In this document: positions 1 to 8,636 of the stretch, one piece after another
Position numbering within the stretch: the stretch's first letter is position 1
Layout of the letters: each line of letters begins with the position of its first letter
Source: Sporosarcina sp. BP05
GTDB taxonomy: Bacteria; Bacillota; Bacilli; Bacillales_A; Planococcaceae
Direction of reading: 5' to 3'
Length of the DNA: 64,000 bases
Assembly: GCF_014282005.1 (NCBI RefSeq)
Contig: NZ_JACFTD010000009.1
Coordinates: 1-64,000, forward strand
Notes under the pieces: generated by a model
Told to the model about the DNA's origin: nothing
The model's input: the letters and a program-made list of their open reading frames with translations, nothing else
Database searches by the model: none
Translations under genes and position numbers: made by a program

Positions 1-1
1 T

Positions 2-385
2 CCTTACGGAGAAGTAGCCATGATTTTCCGCGGAGGTTGTATCATTCGTGCCCAGTTCTTACAGAATATCAAAGATGCATTTGACACGAATAGTGAATTA
101 CCAAACCTATTAGTCGATCCATACTTCCAAGAAATAGTAGGAGACTATCAGAATTCGCTTCGCGAGGTATTAGCTATAGCCATTCAACATGGCATTCCAG
201 TTCCTGCTTTCTCAAGCGCATTAGCTTATTATGATAGTTATCGTACTGAAACATTGCCAGCCAATCTGATCCAGGCACAGCGAGATTATTTTGGTGCGCA
301 TACCTATGAACGCCTTGATAAAGAAGGACATTTCCATACTGAATGGTCAGCGAAAAAAACAAAAACGCTAGTACCCTCAAAATGA
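2..385 (+). CDS. gnd: 6-phosphogluconate dehydrogenase, C-terminal part (5' end outside window)
   Basis: The reading frame is open from base 2 and enters as [17 protein letters not shown], the conserved helix region of the all-alpha C-terminal domain of 6-phosphogluconate dehydrogenase. It continues through the typical ALAYYDSYR and [18 protein letters not shown] motifs to a TGA. The family enzyme oxidatively decarboxylates 6-phosphogluconate to ribulose 5-phosphate with NADP+ in the cytoplasmic pentose phosphate pathway. Only about 127 C-terminal residues lie here, so the N-terminal Rossmann domain cannot be checked. The 3' end is intact and is followed by a bidirectional terminator facing helD. 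Confidence 0.95.
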   Translation, partial: PYGEVAMIFRGGCIIRAQFLQNIKDAFDTNSELPNLLVDPYFQEIVGDYQNSLREVLAIAIQHGIPVPAFSSALAYYDSYRTETLPANLIQAQRDYFGAHTYERLDKEGHFHTEWSAKKTKTLVPSK

Positions 386-446
386 ACTTTGCCTACGTTT
401 TCCACGCTCTGTGGTAACAGCTGCATGACCTGCATTCTATAGACCT

Positions 447-500
447 AAAAAAAGTACCAGACCCGAAACGACTCAGAATCGTTTTGGCCTGGTACTTTTT
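447..500. terminator. Bidirectional terminator between gnd and helD
   Basis: Arms AAAAGTACCAG and CTGGTACTTTTT flank an inner stem CGAAACGA/TCGTTTTGG. A run of A precedes the hairpin and a run of T follows it, so it can end both convergent genes. Confidence 0.85.
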
Positions 501-522
501 ATTATAAAAAGTCTATTCACAA

Positions 523-2754
523 TTAGGAAGGGTTGACCCCTTCTGTGTCTGTCATACCAACAATATGCAGTTCATGCATCGGCCTTGTCATTGCTACATA
601 TAGCAACTTCCGGTCAATTGGATGACCCCGAAATGGTTCATCGAAAGCAGCGATAATGACCGCATCGAATTCTAATCCTTTTGCTAAGTGGCTTGGAACA
701 ATCAACAGACATTTGTCGTTGATTCCAGATTGATCACCCACTAGATGAACTGGCATTCCAAACTCATGCAGAGAGGTGAAAATTCTCTTTGCCTCTTTCC
801 GCGTTTTACAAATAAGTGCGACAGATTGATGGCCACGTTCGATAATTCCTTCATAAATACGTTGAACGCCGACACCCTCTAGCTCATACATCTCATAATA
901 CTCAGGTTCCCTTCCATGACGGACGACCGGTTCTACGAGTGGTAGATCCTCATCCATCTGTGCGAGAACTTTATTCGCCAAATTCATTATTTCAATTGTC
1001 GTTCGGTAGCTTTTTTGAAGTGTCGTATACGTTGCCCGTGGAAACAGTGCCTTTATAGGTTCCCATGATGTTAATGATCTGTAACTATGAATTCCCTGGG
1101 CCAGATCCCCAACCATTGTAAACATATCCGTCTCTAGACCGTCTTGCATTGAAGCAAGCTGGAATTCGCTATAATCCTGCACTTCGTCGATGAAAACAAC
1201 CCTCATTTTCCATTCGTCTGCAATGCCTCTAAGCTTTGCGTGCAAATAATAAAGAGCTGCTAAATCCTCGATTTCCCAAAACTCTTTTTTATGTTTTTCC
1301 AAAAAAACATATCTTTCGTTGTCAGACCATTCGTCTGCAAGTTCTGTTTGTAATTCGCTACTTGTTAACCATTCCCGATACAATTTCTTGACGTTGAACT
1401 TTTTGAATCTGCGCATATAAGCTGACACTACAGTTCTACCTTGCTTTTCAATGGCAGGAAGTCTTTCGTCGCGTTCTTCCAAGATTCTTGTTAGCTTAAG
1501 TTTCCGTCTTTCATCATCTCTGATTCCGTATAGAGCTTTATCAAGGGCTGCATCGTATTTTGTCGTCAGCATCTCCATAAGCTGCTTTCGTTTCCGCTTG
1601 ACGTCACCTTGAATGATAATTTTAATTCTATCCAGTCTTTTCTCGACCGGCATATACGAAAACTCTTTCAGAAATAGCTGCTTCAACCGAGAGGCTTTCA
1701 TGATCCGGTATTTTTCAATAAAGACATCTTCGAATAACGCAGCCGTTTCCAGTTCCAACTTATGCACGTAGCGTTGCATGATTTCCCTGTATTGAAGGCC
1801 TCCCTTCACGCGTGTTACAAAAAGCACCCCGGCATCCAACGTGTCTGACTCAGTCAGCTGTTCCAACTTGGCATCTGGATCTGTCAGCTTTAGTTTCAGT
1901 CCCGTAGCACTTAAAACATATTCGCTATATGTCGTCTGACAGATGCGCCCCACACCAAGTTCGGGAAGCACATCCGCTATATAATCCATAAATAATTTAC
2001 TTGGCGCCAAAATCATAAGTTTATCGGAAGGGAAACTTTCACCCATTGTATAGAGGAAATAGGAAATACGGTGAAGAGCAATCGTTGTTTTTCCGCTTCC
2101 AGCCGCTCCCTGTACAATAATCGGTTGTTTCAAATTCGCACGAATGATTGCATTTTGTTCAGCCTGAATCGTCGATACAATTTCTGTCAGTCTTGTATCT
2201 GCCTTGCCAGCAAGGGCTTCCTGAAGAAGTTCATCATTCGTTGTAAGATCGACGTCACGGATATCAAGAAGTTCACCTTCCTCAATCCGATACTGCCGTT
2301 TGGAATAGAGATGTCCTTCGAACTCTTCATCTCGCACTTTATAGGATAGAGCACCCAGTCTTCCATCGTAATAAACATTTGCAACAGGTGAACGCCAGTC
2401 AACGATAATCGGTTCCTGCGTTTCCCGGTGGAATAAAGAAGTCTTTCCGATATAAAGTAGCTCATCCGCTTCCTCTTCCTTTCGAAAATGAATGCGAGCA
2501 AAATAGGGCTTTTGCTGAATAGCCTCCAGCCCTTCCTTTTGCGAACGGGCCATTTCAAAAAATCGGGCGTTTGTCAATATGTTGATATAGCTTAAACTGG
2601 AATCCAAATAATCCAAGTCAGCCATCGACTGACGGATTTGTTCTTGGGAGGATTTTACGTCACGTCGCGATTCCTCCAACAATTGCTGCATGTACTGTTT
2701 GGTGTAGTCAAGGCGCTGTAATTCAAACTCAAAGTCAGGATGTTTCTGAGACAT
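523..2754 (-). CDS. helD: HelD-type RNA polymerase recycling ATPase (UvrD/Rep-like helicase fold)
   Basis: This 743-residue protein begins with a charged coiled-coil arm, then an SF1 ATPase core split by an insertion. Visible motifs are Walker A GAAGSGKTTIALHR, Walker B VFIDEVQDYS, the QKSYRTT motif, LEFDAVI and the C-terminal YVAMTRPMHELHIV. In Bacillus, HelD binds stalled RNA polymerase and uses ATP to release it from nucleic acid. I start at 2754 (MSQKHPDFEFE) because GGAGG lies 6 bases upstream; a further 44 in-frame codons upstream lack a ribosome site. The gene converges on gnd and appears monocistronic. Length and motif order fit the HelD family rather than UvrD or PcrA. Confidence 0.9.
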   Translation of the reverse strand: MSQKHPDFEFELQRLDYTKQYMQQLLEESRRDVKSSQEQIRQSMADLDYLDSSLSYINILTNARFFEMARSQKEGLEAIQQKPYFARIHFRKEEEADELLYIGKTSLFHRETQEPIIVDWRSPVANVYYDGRLGALSYKVRDEEFEGHLYSKRQYRIEEGELLDIRDVDLTTNDELLQEALAGKADTRLTEIVSTIQAEQNAIIRANLKQPIIVQGAAGSGKTTIALHRISYFLYTMGESFPSDKLMILAPSKLFMDYIADVLPELGVGRICQTTYSEYVLSATGLKLKLTDPDAKLEQLTESDTLDAGVLFVTRVKGGLQYREIMQRYVHKLELETAALFEDVFIEKYRIMKASRLKQLFLKEFSYMPVEKRLDRIKIIIQGDVKRKRKQLMEMLTTKYDAALDKALYGIRDDERRKLKLTRILEERDERLPAIEKQGRTVVSAYMRRFKKFNVKKLYREWLTSSELQTELADEWSDNERYVFLEKHKKEFWEIEDLAALYYLHAKLRGIADEWKMRVVFIDEVQDYSEFQLASMQDGLETDMFTMVGDLAQGIHSYRSLTSWEPIKALFPRATYTTLQKSYRTTIEIMNLANKVLAQMDEDLPLVEPVVRHGREPEYYEMYELEGVGVQRIYEGIIERGHQSVALICKTRKEAKRIFTSLHEFGMPVHLVGDQSGINDKCLLIVPSHLAKGLEFDAVIIAAFDEPFRGHPIDRKLLYVAMTRPMHELHIVGMTDTEGVNPS

Positions 2755-3147
2755 ACAGATCCTCCATTTGTCGTATTTTACGTCCTGTGCAGTTGTATGG
2801 GAGATGTTGGGGTTTATTAAACAGAATTGAAGTTTACCACTAGGTAGGGTTGGAATCAACACCGTTTCACATAATGGTATAAACATTCCGACAAATATGC
2901 TAATTCAGCAGGGTTATAGGCAAATAAGACACACTCGTTTCGAATTTTCAGACCTGGGCGTTTCTAGTATTAAAGTAAGTAGGCCTCTCATCAAATTCTC
3001 ATCTGCCTCACATGTCCCTTTCATTTAGAAGCGCTATTCTATATTAGCAGGACAGGTTGAACGTATAACAACAGGCTTGCCGCGAGATATCCAGCCAGTA
3101 AAGATTGTTCCACAAAACTAGTAACGCAAAAAATGGAGGCCACCACT
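2755..3147. other. Intergenic region between divergent helD and a small ORF
   Basis: About 390 bases that must hold both divergent promoters. I see no convincing -35/-10 pair, hairpin or gene remnant. Confidence 0.4.
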
Positions 3148-3336
3148 ATGTTAACTAAACTTCAAAACCGAATTCATGAATGGATAACAGTAAACTACCA
3201 AGGGAAAGACTTTTCATGGCTTTCCCAAAATACAGTCACAAACTGGTTGAACCCAAATCCATTAAGCAAATATGAAATTCAGCAACTACAAATTGCAAAA
3301 ATCAAAGCTAATGCCAAAATGCATAACTTTATTTAA
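3148..3336 (+). CDS. Small hypothetical protein, 62 residues
   Basis: I do not recognise the family. The start at 3148 (MLTKLQNRIHEW) has GGAGG 8 bases upstream; another ATG at 3133 overlaps that ribosome site and is unlikely. The product is basic, has no membrane segment, and contains an aromatic, Asn-rich stretch (SWLSQNTVTNWLNPNPLS) followed by a Gln/Lys-rich helix. A strong bidirectional terminator about 80 bases downstream suggests a single-gene unit. Function unknown. Confidence 0.6.
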   Translation: MLTKLQNRIHEWITVNYQGKDFSWLSQNTVTNWLNPNPLSKYEIQQLQIAKIKANAKMHNFI

Positions 3337-3416
3337 TATGCTTGGCGATCAATGCTAACGAATATACACTTTTCAGCATCCTCCCTAAAAAAGCTACTTT
3401 TTAAATTAAATCAACG

Positions 3417-3455
3417 AAAACACCCTACTTTACACATATGTAAAGTAGGGTGTTT
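3417..3455. terminator. Bidirectional terminator
   Basis: Near-perfect hairpin with arms AACACCCTACTTTACA and TGTAAAGTAGGGTGTT, bordered by A-rich and T-rich ends. It separates the small ORF from the convergent GNAT gene. Confidence 0.85.
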
Positions 3456-3465
3456 CATACTTAGT

Positions 3466-4149
3466 TCATTTCTCAAAACGGACAACCCACTGATCTTCTA
3501 CTAGATCAATTCCAGTACCCATCCAGCCCTCTTGCAGGTACCGCTGTTGTTGTTCTGTATCCTCCATCGGGACATAGTGACTTTCCGAGGCGACCTGTTC
3601 TTCGAACGAACGTGTTAAATCTTTCATCAATATATAACGGAGTAAGTTGCCGTATTTCACTTTAAGCTCGACGATCTGCATACCGTGAGCAAATTTATCT
3701 TTCAAACTGGCTATGTTAAAAGGAGCAACAGTTGTGCAAATGTAGCGAAACCGCTCTTGATTGACTTCCTTCATTAGAACTTTCCCCAATAACACTTGTA
3801 AGCCATTGCCTTGGAAGTCCGGATCAACATTCGAGATTTCGGAATATAGCACAAGCGGCCACTCATCTCTATGCAGTCCCGCATCCTTTCCAAGATGCTC
3901 TTCATCCAATTCAGGTTCAAGCATGGCCCGAAAAGCAATTAGTTGTTCCTTATAATAAGCACCTATCATTAGCCCTTTGCCATTTAAAATATACGTATAT
4001 TCTTCCTCCATCAATGGCTGTAAAAAGGAACCAGTCGATAATGATCCAATCACTTTTCGCTGAAGTAAAAGGATTTCATCGAGCTGATCTACTGTTAAGC
4101 GTACGATAGTAATTTCATTTCCATTTTTCAAAAGATGATTTTGTTTCAT
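3466..4149 (-). CDS. GNAT-family N-acyltransferase
   Basis: The 227-residue product shows a GNAT fold: the beta-strand motif LYSEISNVDPDFQGNGLQVLLGKVLMKEV carries the acyl-CoA pyrophosphate-binding pattern (QGNGLQ), followed by ICTTVAPFNIASLKDKF. Such enzymes move an acyl group from CoA to an amine. It overlaps the epimerase gene upstream by ATGA, so the two are translationally coupled. In Geobacillus an N-succinylamino acid racemase of the enolase superfamily is encoded with a GNAT succinyltransferase that acylates D-amino acids, and this pairing suggests a similar job. The substrate is inference; no M20 deacylase is next to it. Confidence 0.8.
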   Translation of the reverse strand: MKQNHLLKNGNEITIVRLTVDQLDEILLLQRKVIGSLSTGSFLQPLMEEEYTYILNGKGLMIGAYYKEQLIAFRAMLEPELDEEHLGKDAGLHRDEWPLVLYSEISNVDPDFQGNGLQVLLGKVLMKEVNQERFRYICTTVAPFNIASLKDKFAHGMQIVELKVKYGNLLRYILMKDLTRSFEEQVASESHYVPMEDTEQQQRYLQEGWMGTGIDLVEDQWVVRFEK

Positions 4150-5258
4150 CCGGTTACCTTCTCTGAGAACACAGTCAATTCTTGCAACACTTGCTCATCA
4201 ATGTCGATTCCTAATCCTGGCTTGTCGCTCAAACGAATAAATGGAACGTCATAATGCAAATTTCCAACGTCTTTGCTGAATTTTAGAGGACCTGTTAATT
4301 CCACACTTGTTATAATCTTTTTCGAAAAGGCTACATGGAATCCAGCCGCTGAACCGATAGACGATTCAACCATCGAACCTATTTGGCACTCGATTCCCGC
4401 CATTTCCGCCATATGTGCAAGCTTAGTCGCCGGATAAATACCTCCGCATTTCATCAATTTAATATTCACTTTATCCGCAGCACGTTTGGCAATGATTTCT
4501 CTCATGTCACGCACGCCACGCAAACCTTCGTCAATCATCGTCGGAGTAGAAGATTTAGATTTCACTTCGACCATACCATCTATATCGTCGGCACGTACAG
4601 GCTGCTCCAACCAATCGAGCGAACAGTCCTGCAGCTTTTGAAGACCTTGCAATGTATTTGCGCTATTTACCCAACCCTGATTCACATCCACACGAATCGC
4701 GATATCTTCGCCTACACGCTCACGTACAGCTTGAATCCGTAACACGTCATCAGCCACATTGGTACCGACTTTCATTTTCATCGAACGGTATCCAGCGGCT
4801 ACACGCTCTTCTGCTTCTTTCGCCATTGCTTCCGGAGCTGCAATGCTTAGCACATGCGTAATTGGAAACTCTTCGTGGTATCTGCCTCCAAGAAGATTAT
4901 AGACAGGGACACCAAGTCCTTTTCCTGCGACATCATAGCACGCGATGTCAATGGCAGCTTTCGCCGTTGGTACGCCGTAAATTTCAGCATCCATCAATTC
5001 ATGAATTCGCTCCATATTCATAGGGTTTTCACCTATTAACTTCGGTGCAAGTGTATTTTTCAAAATCTCGAAAGTGCCTTTCCAACTCTCGCCCGTTACA
5101 TGTTCATCCGCTACACCTTCTCCATAACCGACTAAACCAGTATCCGTTGTGATTTTCACAATGATGGATGGCATGTAATCATAAGTTGCATAACTGATAA
5201 CAAAGGGTTCATAAAGTGGTAAGTGAATCGCATAAATTTCAATTTCAGCTATTTTCAT
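4146..5258 (-). CDS. Enolase-superfamily (MLE subgroup) epimerase/racemase, dipeptide epimerase or N-acylamino acid racemase type
   Basis: The 370-residue length and N-terminal capping domain plus barrel fit the muconate-lactonizing-enzyme subgroup. Catalytic residues can be placed: K161 and K163 in MKMKVG, metal ligands D191 (RVDVNQGW), E218 (LEQP) and D243 (MIDEG), and K267 (NIKLMKCGG). This two-lysine arrangement is typical of 1,1-proton transfer enzymes such as L-Ala-D/L-Glu epimerase and N-succinylamino acid racemase. Substrate cannot be read from sequence. It is the first gene of a two-gene operon with the GNAT gene and is divergent from a regulator across an 83-base gap holding a direct-repeat operator. 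Confidence 0.85.
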   Translation of the reverse strand: MKIAEIEIYAIHLPLYEPFVISYATYDYMPSIIVKITTDTGLVGYGEGVADEHVTGESWKGTFEILKNTLAPKLIGENPMNMERIHELMDAEIYGVPTAKAAIDIACYDVAGKGLGVPVYNLLGGRYHEEFPITHVLSIAAPEAMAKEAEERVAAGYRSMKMKVGTNVADDVLRIQAVRERVGEDIAIRVDVNQGWVNSANTLQGLQKLQDCSLDWLEQPVRADDIDGMVEVKSKSSTPTMIDEGLRGVRDMREIIAKRAADKVNIKLMKCGGIYPATKLAHMAEMAGIECQIGSMVESSIGSAAGFHVAFSKKIITSVELTGPLKFSKDVGNLHYDVPFIRLSDKPGLGIDIDEQVLQELTVFSEKVTG

Positions 5259-5306
5259 AAGTCAAAATCCTCTCTATTGGCAAACTCTATATTTTATTGT
5301 ATCATT

Positions 5307-5328
5307 GTCGTTAAATAGTCGCTAATCA
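5307..5328 (+). promoter_or_regulatory. Direct-repeat operator between epimerase and regulator genes
   Basis: Two tandem 11-base half sites, GTCGTTAAATA and GTCGCTAATCA. The site lies 49 bases upstream of the epimerase start, just behind a TACAAT -10-like element read on the minus strand. An almost identical site sits in the same orientation and at nearly the same distance before the NhaC gene at 8159-8180. The divergent regulator is the natural candidate to bind it (inference). Confidence 0.65.
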
Positions 5329-5341
5329 TTGGGGGTTCATC

Positions 5342-6592
5342 GTGAAAATTAAAATCGCAGTTATCGGATCAACTGATTTTTGCCATCGTACAGAACAACT
5401 TGTCAGTAATCGCAAAGATATTGAACTTAACTGGTATCGCTACGCCGAACCAAGTGAAGCACCCCGTTTACTGCAAACGCTTAAACCGTGTGATGCCCTG
5501 TTGTTTTCAGGCTCACTCCCTTACTTTTATTCCAAGGAGTTACTTGATGCCTTACCGATTCCAGCCGTTTACCTGCAACAAGACGAAACAGCTGTAGCCA
5601 TTACATTGCTTCAGTTAACTGCACAAAATCAGCAGGATTTGAGCCGCGTATCCATCGATGTACGTGACCAAAGCTATATTGAACATGTGCTCAATGATTT
5701 GGGCCGAAGTGTGGAGCTACCTTTTGTTCACTTGATAAAAGATGATGAAAAAATCACTACCATAGCGTCCTACCATCACACTCTCTCTTTACAAGGTAAA
5801 ACAGATATGGCCATTACAAGTGTCCATGCTGTTTTCGAGCAGCTACAGCAACACAACATTCCTGCATGTAAGATGATCGATCCTGAAAGTACGATTCTTC
5901 GAAGTATTGAACATGCAAAACACCAAGCATTGTTACAAAAAAGTAACTCCGCCCAGATTGCAGTCGGAATTGTAAAAACAATCTCTCCGCAACAAGACAT
6001 AGAAGTAATCATCACTGTAATGGCGTCCATCATGCAGGCACGGTGGAGTGTAAAGGATGGAGATTTCACCTTGTATACTTCAATGGGCAACATCGAATCT
6101 GCTATAAAAAACAAGGAATTCCTATCTGCGTTTCAATCACTTGCTACTAAAGCAAAAATGGCATTTGGCTGTGGTGAATCAATCATTGACGCAACCGAAA
6201 ACGCGAATTTCGCACTTAATCTTATACAACAAAGTGATGGTCATTCTTTTTATATGTTAGATTCAAACAAAAGATTGCATGGTCCATTTCCACAATCTGA
6301 CGTAGCGGTTGAGATGAAAACCACTGAACCCGCTCTCGTGGAGATGGCTGAAAAAACCAAGTTCAGTCCTGCAAATATTTCTAAATTGATGCAATACAGT
6401 CTGGAGCGTCAAACAAAACAATTTACTGCAAATGATTTGGCATTATATTTAGATGTCTCACGAAGAACCGCAGAACGTACGTTAAAAAAACTTGTCGACT
6501 ATAAGTATGCGACAATCATTGGTGAGGAAATGACCTACCGGCAAGGAAGACCCCGTGCTTTATATGAATTTAACTTTCACTCTTATTTTTAA
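5342..6592 (+). CDS. Transcriptional regulator with C-terminal winged helix and large N-terminal sensor region
   Basis: The 416-residue protein starts at GTG, with GGGGG 6 bases upstream. Residues about 345-405 form a helix-turn-helix/winged-helix (FTANDLALYLDVSRRTAERTLKKLVDYKYATII, then YRQGRPRALYEF). The middle region contains a cyclase/GGDEF-like stretch (AFGCGESIIDATENANFALNLI) seen in some Firmicute regulators. The N-terminal 200 residues look like a ligand-sensing domain, without a named motif I can assign. It is divergent from the epimerase gene and probably controls that operon and the downstream NhaC gene through their shared operator. Its own short leader overlaps the operator, so autoregulation is likely. 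Confidence 0.7.
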   Translation: MKIKIAVIGSTDFCHRTEQLVSNRKDIELNWYRYAEPSEAPRLLQTLKPCDALLFSGSLPYFYSKELLDALPIPAVYLQQDETAVAITLLQLTAQNQQDLSRVSIDVRDQSYIEHVLNDLGRSVELPFVHLIKDDEKITTIASYHHTLSLQGKTDMAITSVHAVFEQLQQHNIPACKMIDPESTILRSIEHAKHQALLQKSNSAQIAVGIVKTISPQQDIEVIITVMASIMQARWSVKDGDFTLYTSMGNIESAIKNKEFLSAFQSLATKAKMAFGCGESIIDATENANFALNLIQQSDGHSFYMLDSNKRLHGPFPQSDVAVEMKTTEPALVEMAEKTKFSPANISKLMQYSLERQTKQFTANDLALYLDVSRRTAERTLKKLVDYKYATIIGEEMTYRQGRPRALYEFNFHSYF

Positions 6593-6593
6593 A

Positions 6594-6640
6594 AAGAATG
6601 GAAAGTCCACTTTTATCAGGTGAACTTTCCATTCTTTCTT
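6594..6640. terminator. Bidirectional terminator
   Basis: Arms AAGAATGGAAAGT and ACTTTCCATTCTT with inner CCAC/GGTG around a short loop, bordered by A-rich and T-rich ends. It separates the regulator from the convergent NhaC gene. Confidence 0.85.
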
Positions 6641-6641
6641 G

Positions 6642-6660
6642 TCTAGGCTCAAGCGCCAGT
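6642..6660 (+). repeat. Fragment of the GTCTAG...GCGCCAG dispersed repeat
   Basis: GTCTAGGCTCAAGCGCCAG matches the terminal portion of the repeats at 20541 and, inverted, 56996. Only this end is present, abutting the stop codon of the NhaC gene. Confidence 0.55.
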
Positions 6661-6662
6661 TA

Positions 6663-8117
6663 TTAAGCCAAATTTACCTCTTTGTTCATTTCCTCTTCTT
6701 TTAATTCGTCTACTGCAAGTTTTTCTTTTTCTTGTTCTGTCAACTTGACAATCGTAAAGCCTGTTAATGCATAAATAATGGATATTAACGGAACAACCAA
6801 ATTCAATATGGCATATGGACCGTATTGGACGACGCTAACGCCCAATGTTCCAAAAATGAAGACACCACACGTATTCCATGGAATGAAAACAGAAGTCAGT
6901 GTTCCACCGTCTTCAAGTGCACGTGATAAGTTTTTCGAATGCAAGCCCATATTCTGATACGCTTTACTGAACATCCGTGATGGTACAACGATTGAGATAT
7001 ATTGCTCTGAACAAGATGCATTTGTTAAGAAACAAGCCCCGATTGTCGAGATAATTAACGACGCGGAAGATTTAACAACTTTTAGCAGCTGGTTCATTAA
7101 TGCCTGAAGCATCCCTGAAAACTCCAATATCCCACCGAATGTCATAGCTACAATCGTCATGGAGACTGTATACATCATCGAATCTAATCCGCCCCTGTTA
7201 AATAATTCATCGACCATTACATTTCCAGTGGCAATTGTAAATCCGCTCTGCAACGCCTCAATCCCTCCTACGAGAGAACCGCCTTGTATAAATATTTGTG
7301 AAAGGAACCCAAGTACAATACCTACAACCAGTGCTGGAATTGCAGGTACTTTTAAGGCTACTAACACAATGACGGCAAGTGGCACAACTAAAAGCCAAGG
7401 AGAAATAAGAAAGTTTTCTTGTAGTACTTTTGCTGTTTGTGCAATTTCAGCAACTTCAATATTATTTTCAGCAAAACGCTTTCCTAAATATGCATATACA
7501 CCAAGCGCGATCGCTAGTCCAGGAATCGTCGTGTAAAACATGTGCTTGATATGATCAAACAAATCCGTCCCCGTTAACCCGGCTGCTAAATTCGTAGTAT
7601 CTGAAAGCGGTGACATTTTATCCCCAAAATAGGCTCCTGATATAATTGCTCCTGCAATCATGCCTGCTGGAATCCCCATACTTAAACCGATTCCCATTCC
7701 GGCTACGCCGATTGTTCCCATCGTCGACCATGAGCTACCAATTGCCAATGAGACAATTGAACAAATAAGACAAATTGTAACTAGAAACCAAGCGGGCGTA
7801 ATGATTTGCAAACCATAGTAAATCATCGTGGCGACAATTCCGCCGCCCATCCATGCGCCAATTGTCAGCCCTACCAAAATAATGATAACAACAGCCGGAA
7901 GTGCCAAACGAATACCTTTATACATCATTTCCTCAATTTCTTTCCAAGTAAAGCCTGCTCTCCAAGCTACGATAGCTGCAGTCGACGTTCCAATTATCAA
8001 TGGAATATGGGGGCCCTGTTCTAATTTAACAACCGTAAATATCATAACAATAATCATTATAACTAAAGGAAGTAGTGCCATCCAAAAACCAATTTTTTTC
8101 TCATTTTTTTGTTCCAT
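6663..8117 (-). CDS. NhaC-family Na+/H+ antiporter-like transporter
   Basis: The 484-residue protein has about 11-12 hydrophobic segments and NhaC-family signatures, including the GDKMSPLSDTTNLAAG loop and GSSWSTMGTIGVAGMG. Members exchange Na+ for protons or organic anions, as in malate/lactate MleN. GGGGGGA precedes the ATG at 8117. An operator matching the one at the epimerase gene lies 42 bases upstream and a consensus cre site about 110 bases upstream. A substrate antiport role linked to the epimerase pathway is therefore at least as likely as pure sodium homeostasis (inference). Confidence 0.85.
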   Translation of the reverse strand: MEQKNEKKIGFWMALLPLVIMIIVMIFTVVKLEQGPHIPLIIGTSTAAIVAWRAGFTWKEIEEMMYKGIRLALPAVVIIILVGLTIGAWMGGGIVATMIYYGLQIITPAWFLVTICLICSIVSLAIGSSWSTMGTIGVAGMGIGLSMGIPAGMIAGAIISGAYFGDKMSPLSDTTNLAAGLTGTDLFDHIKHMFYTTIPGLAIALGVYAYLGKRFAENNIEVAEIAQTAKVLQENFLISPWLLVVPLAVIVLVALKVPAIPALVVGIVLGFLSQIFIQGGSLVGGIEALQSGFTIATGNVMVDELFNRGGLDSMMYTVSMTIVAMTFGGILEFSGMLQALMNQLLKVVKSSASLIISTIGACFLTNASCSEQYISIVVPSRMFSKAYQNMGLHSKNLSRALEDGGTLTSVFIPWNTCGVFIFGTLGVSVVQYGPYAILNLVVPLISIIYALTGFTIVKLTEQEKEKLAVDELKEEEMNKEVNLA

Positions 8118-8158
8118 CTATATTCCCCCCAAATGAAATATTCCCAAAATTATTAACT

Positions 8159-8180
8159 GTCGCTTAATAGTCGTTAATGA
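8159..8180 (+). promoter_or_regulatory. Direct-repeat operator before the NhaC gene
   Basis: Tandem half sites GTCGCTTAATA and GTCGTTAATGA. Aligned with 5307-5328 plus one flanking base, 19 of 23 positions agree, and the orientation relative to the minus-strand gene is the same. Confidence 0.65.
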
Positions 8181-8229
8181 ATATAGTAAGGGCTGTTTGA
8201 AGCAATGTCAACAGTATTTCCGCATTTAT

Positions 8230-8243
8230 TGTAAGCGGTTTCA
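8230..8243. promoter_or_regulatory. CcpA cre site candidate
   Basis: TGTAAGCGGTTTCA fits the cre consensus TGWNANCGNTNWCA at every constrained position. It lies upstream of the NhaC operator, which suggests carbon catabolite control of that promoter. A role at the divergent Ktr gene about 400 bases away is less likely. Confidence 0.6.
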
Positions 8244-8298
8244 AACTTCCAGTAATTTTATACTAACTATTACTTTCTCAGGCCTGTATAGGTTGATA

Positions 8299-8390
8299 AA
8301 AAGTATCCTATTGAATTGGCTTAGGCTTCACCTTGTAAGGCACCTTCTCTCAGTAAATATAGGTATTCATTTGTTCAACTTATATAGTTG
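8299..8390 (+). repeat. Degenerate dispersed repeat, copy 1
   Basis: Begins AAGTATCCTATTGAATTGGC and includes AGGTATTCATTTGTTCAAC. It aligns by eye to 33296-33391, and inverted to 13291-13352. The rest of the 450-base gap between the NhaC operator and the Ktr gene shows no gene. Confidence 0.5.
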
Positions 8391-8636
8391 TTTATTTCCA
8401 AAAAAAGTATAGTGGAAAGGTAGCTGTTCTGATAATATGTAAGCAACTAAACACTATCAAGCTGATGTGCATAAATTCTATCCGCTGTTGCACTCTCGTC
8501 TTTTAGCTCATATAGTAACAGTCGAATGCATAATACTGTTCCCCATTGAGAAATTACAATGGGAAAGGTTTACTGTAGTTGGTTAATCAACAATCCTGCT
8601 ATAAGGATTCATATTCTATAGGATGGGAGCCTGCAT

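Noticed and set aside
8250-8636. A c-di-AMP riboswitch before the Ktr gene
   Set aside because: None of the conserved ydaO blocks is visible; the region contains a degenerate repeat copy instead.
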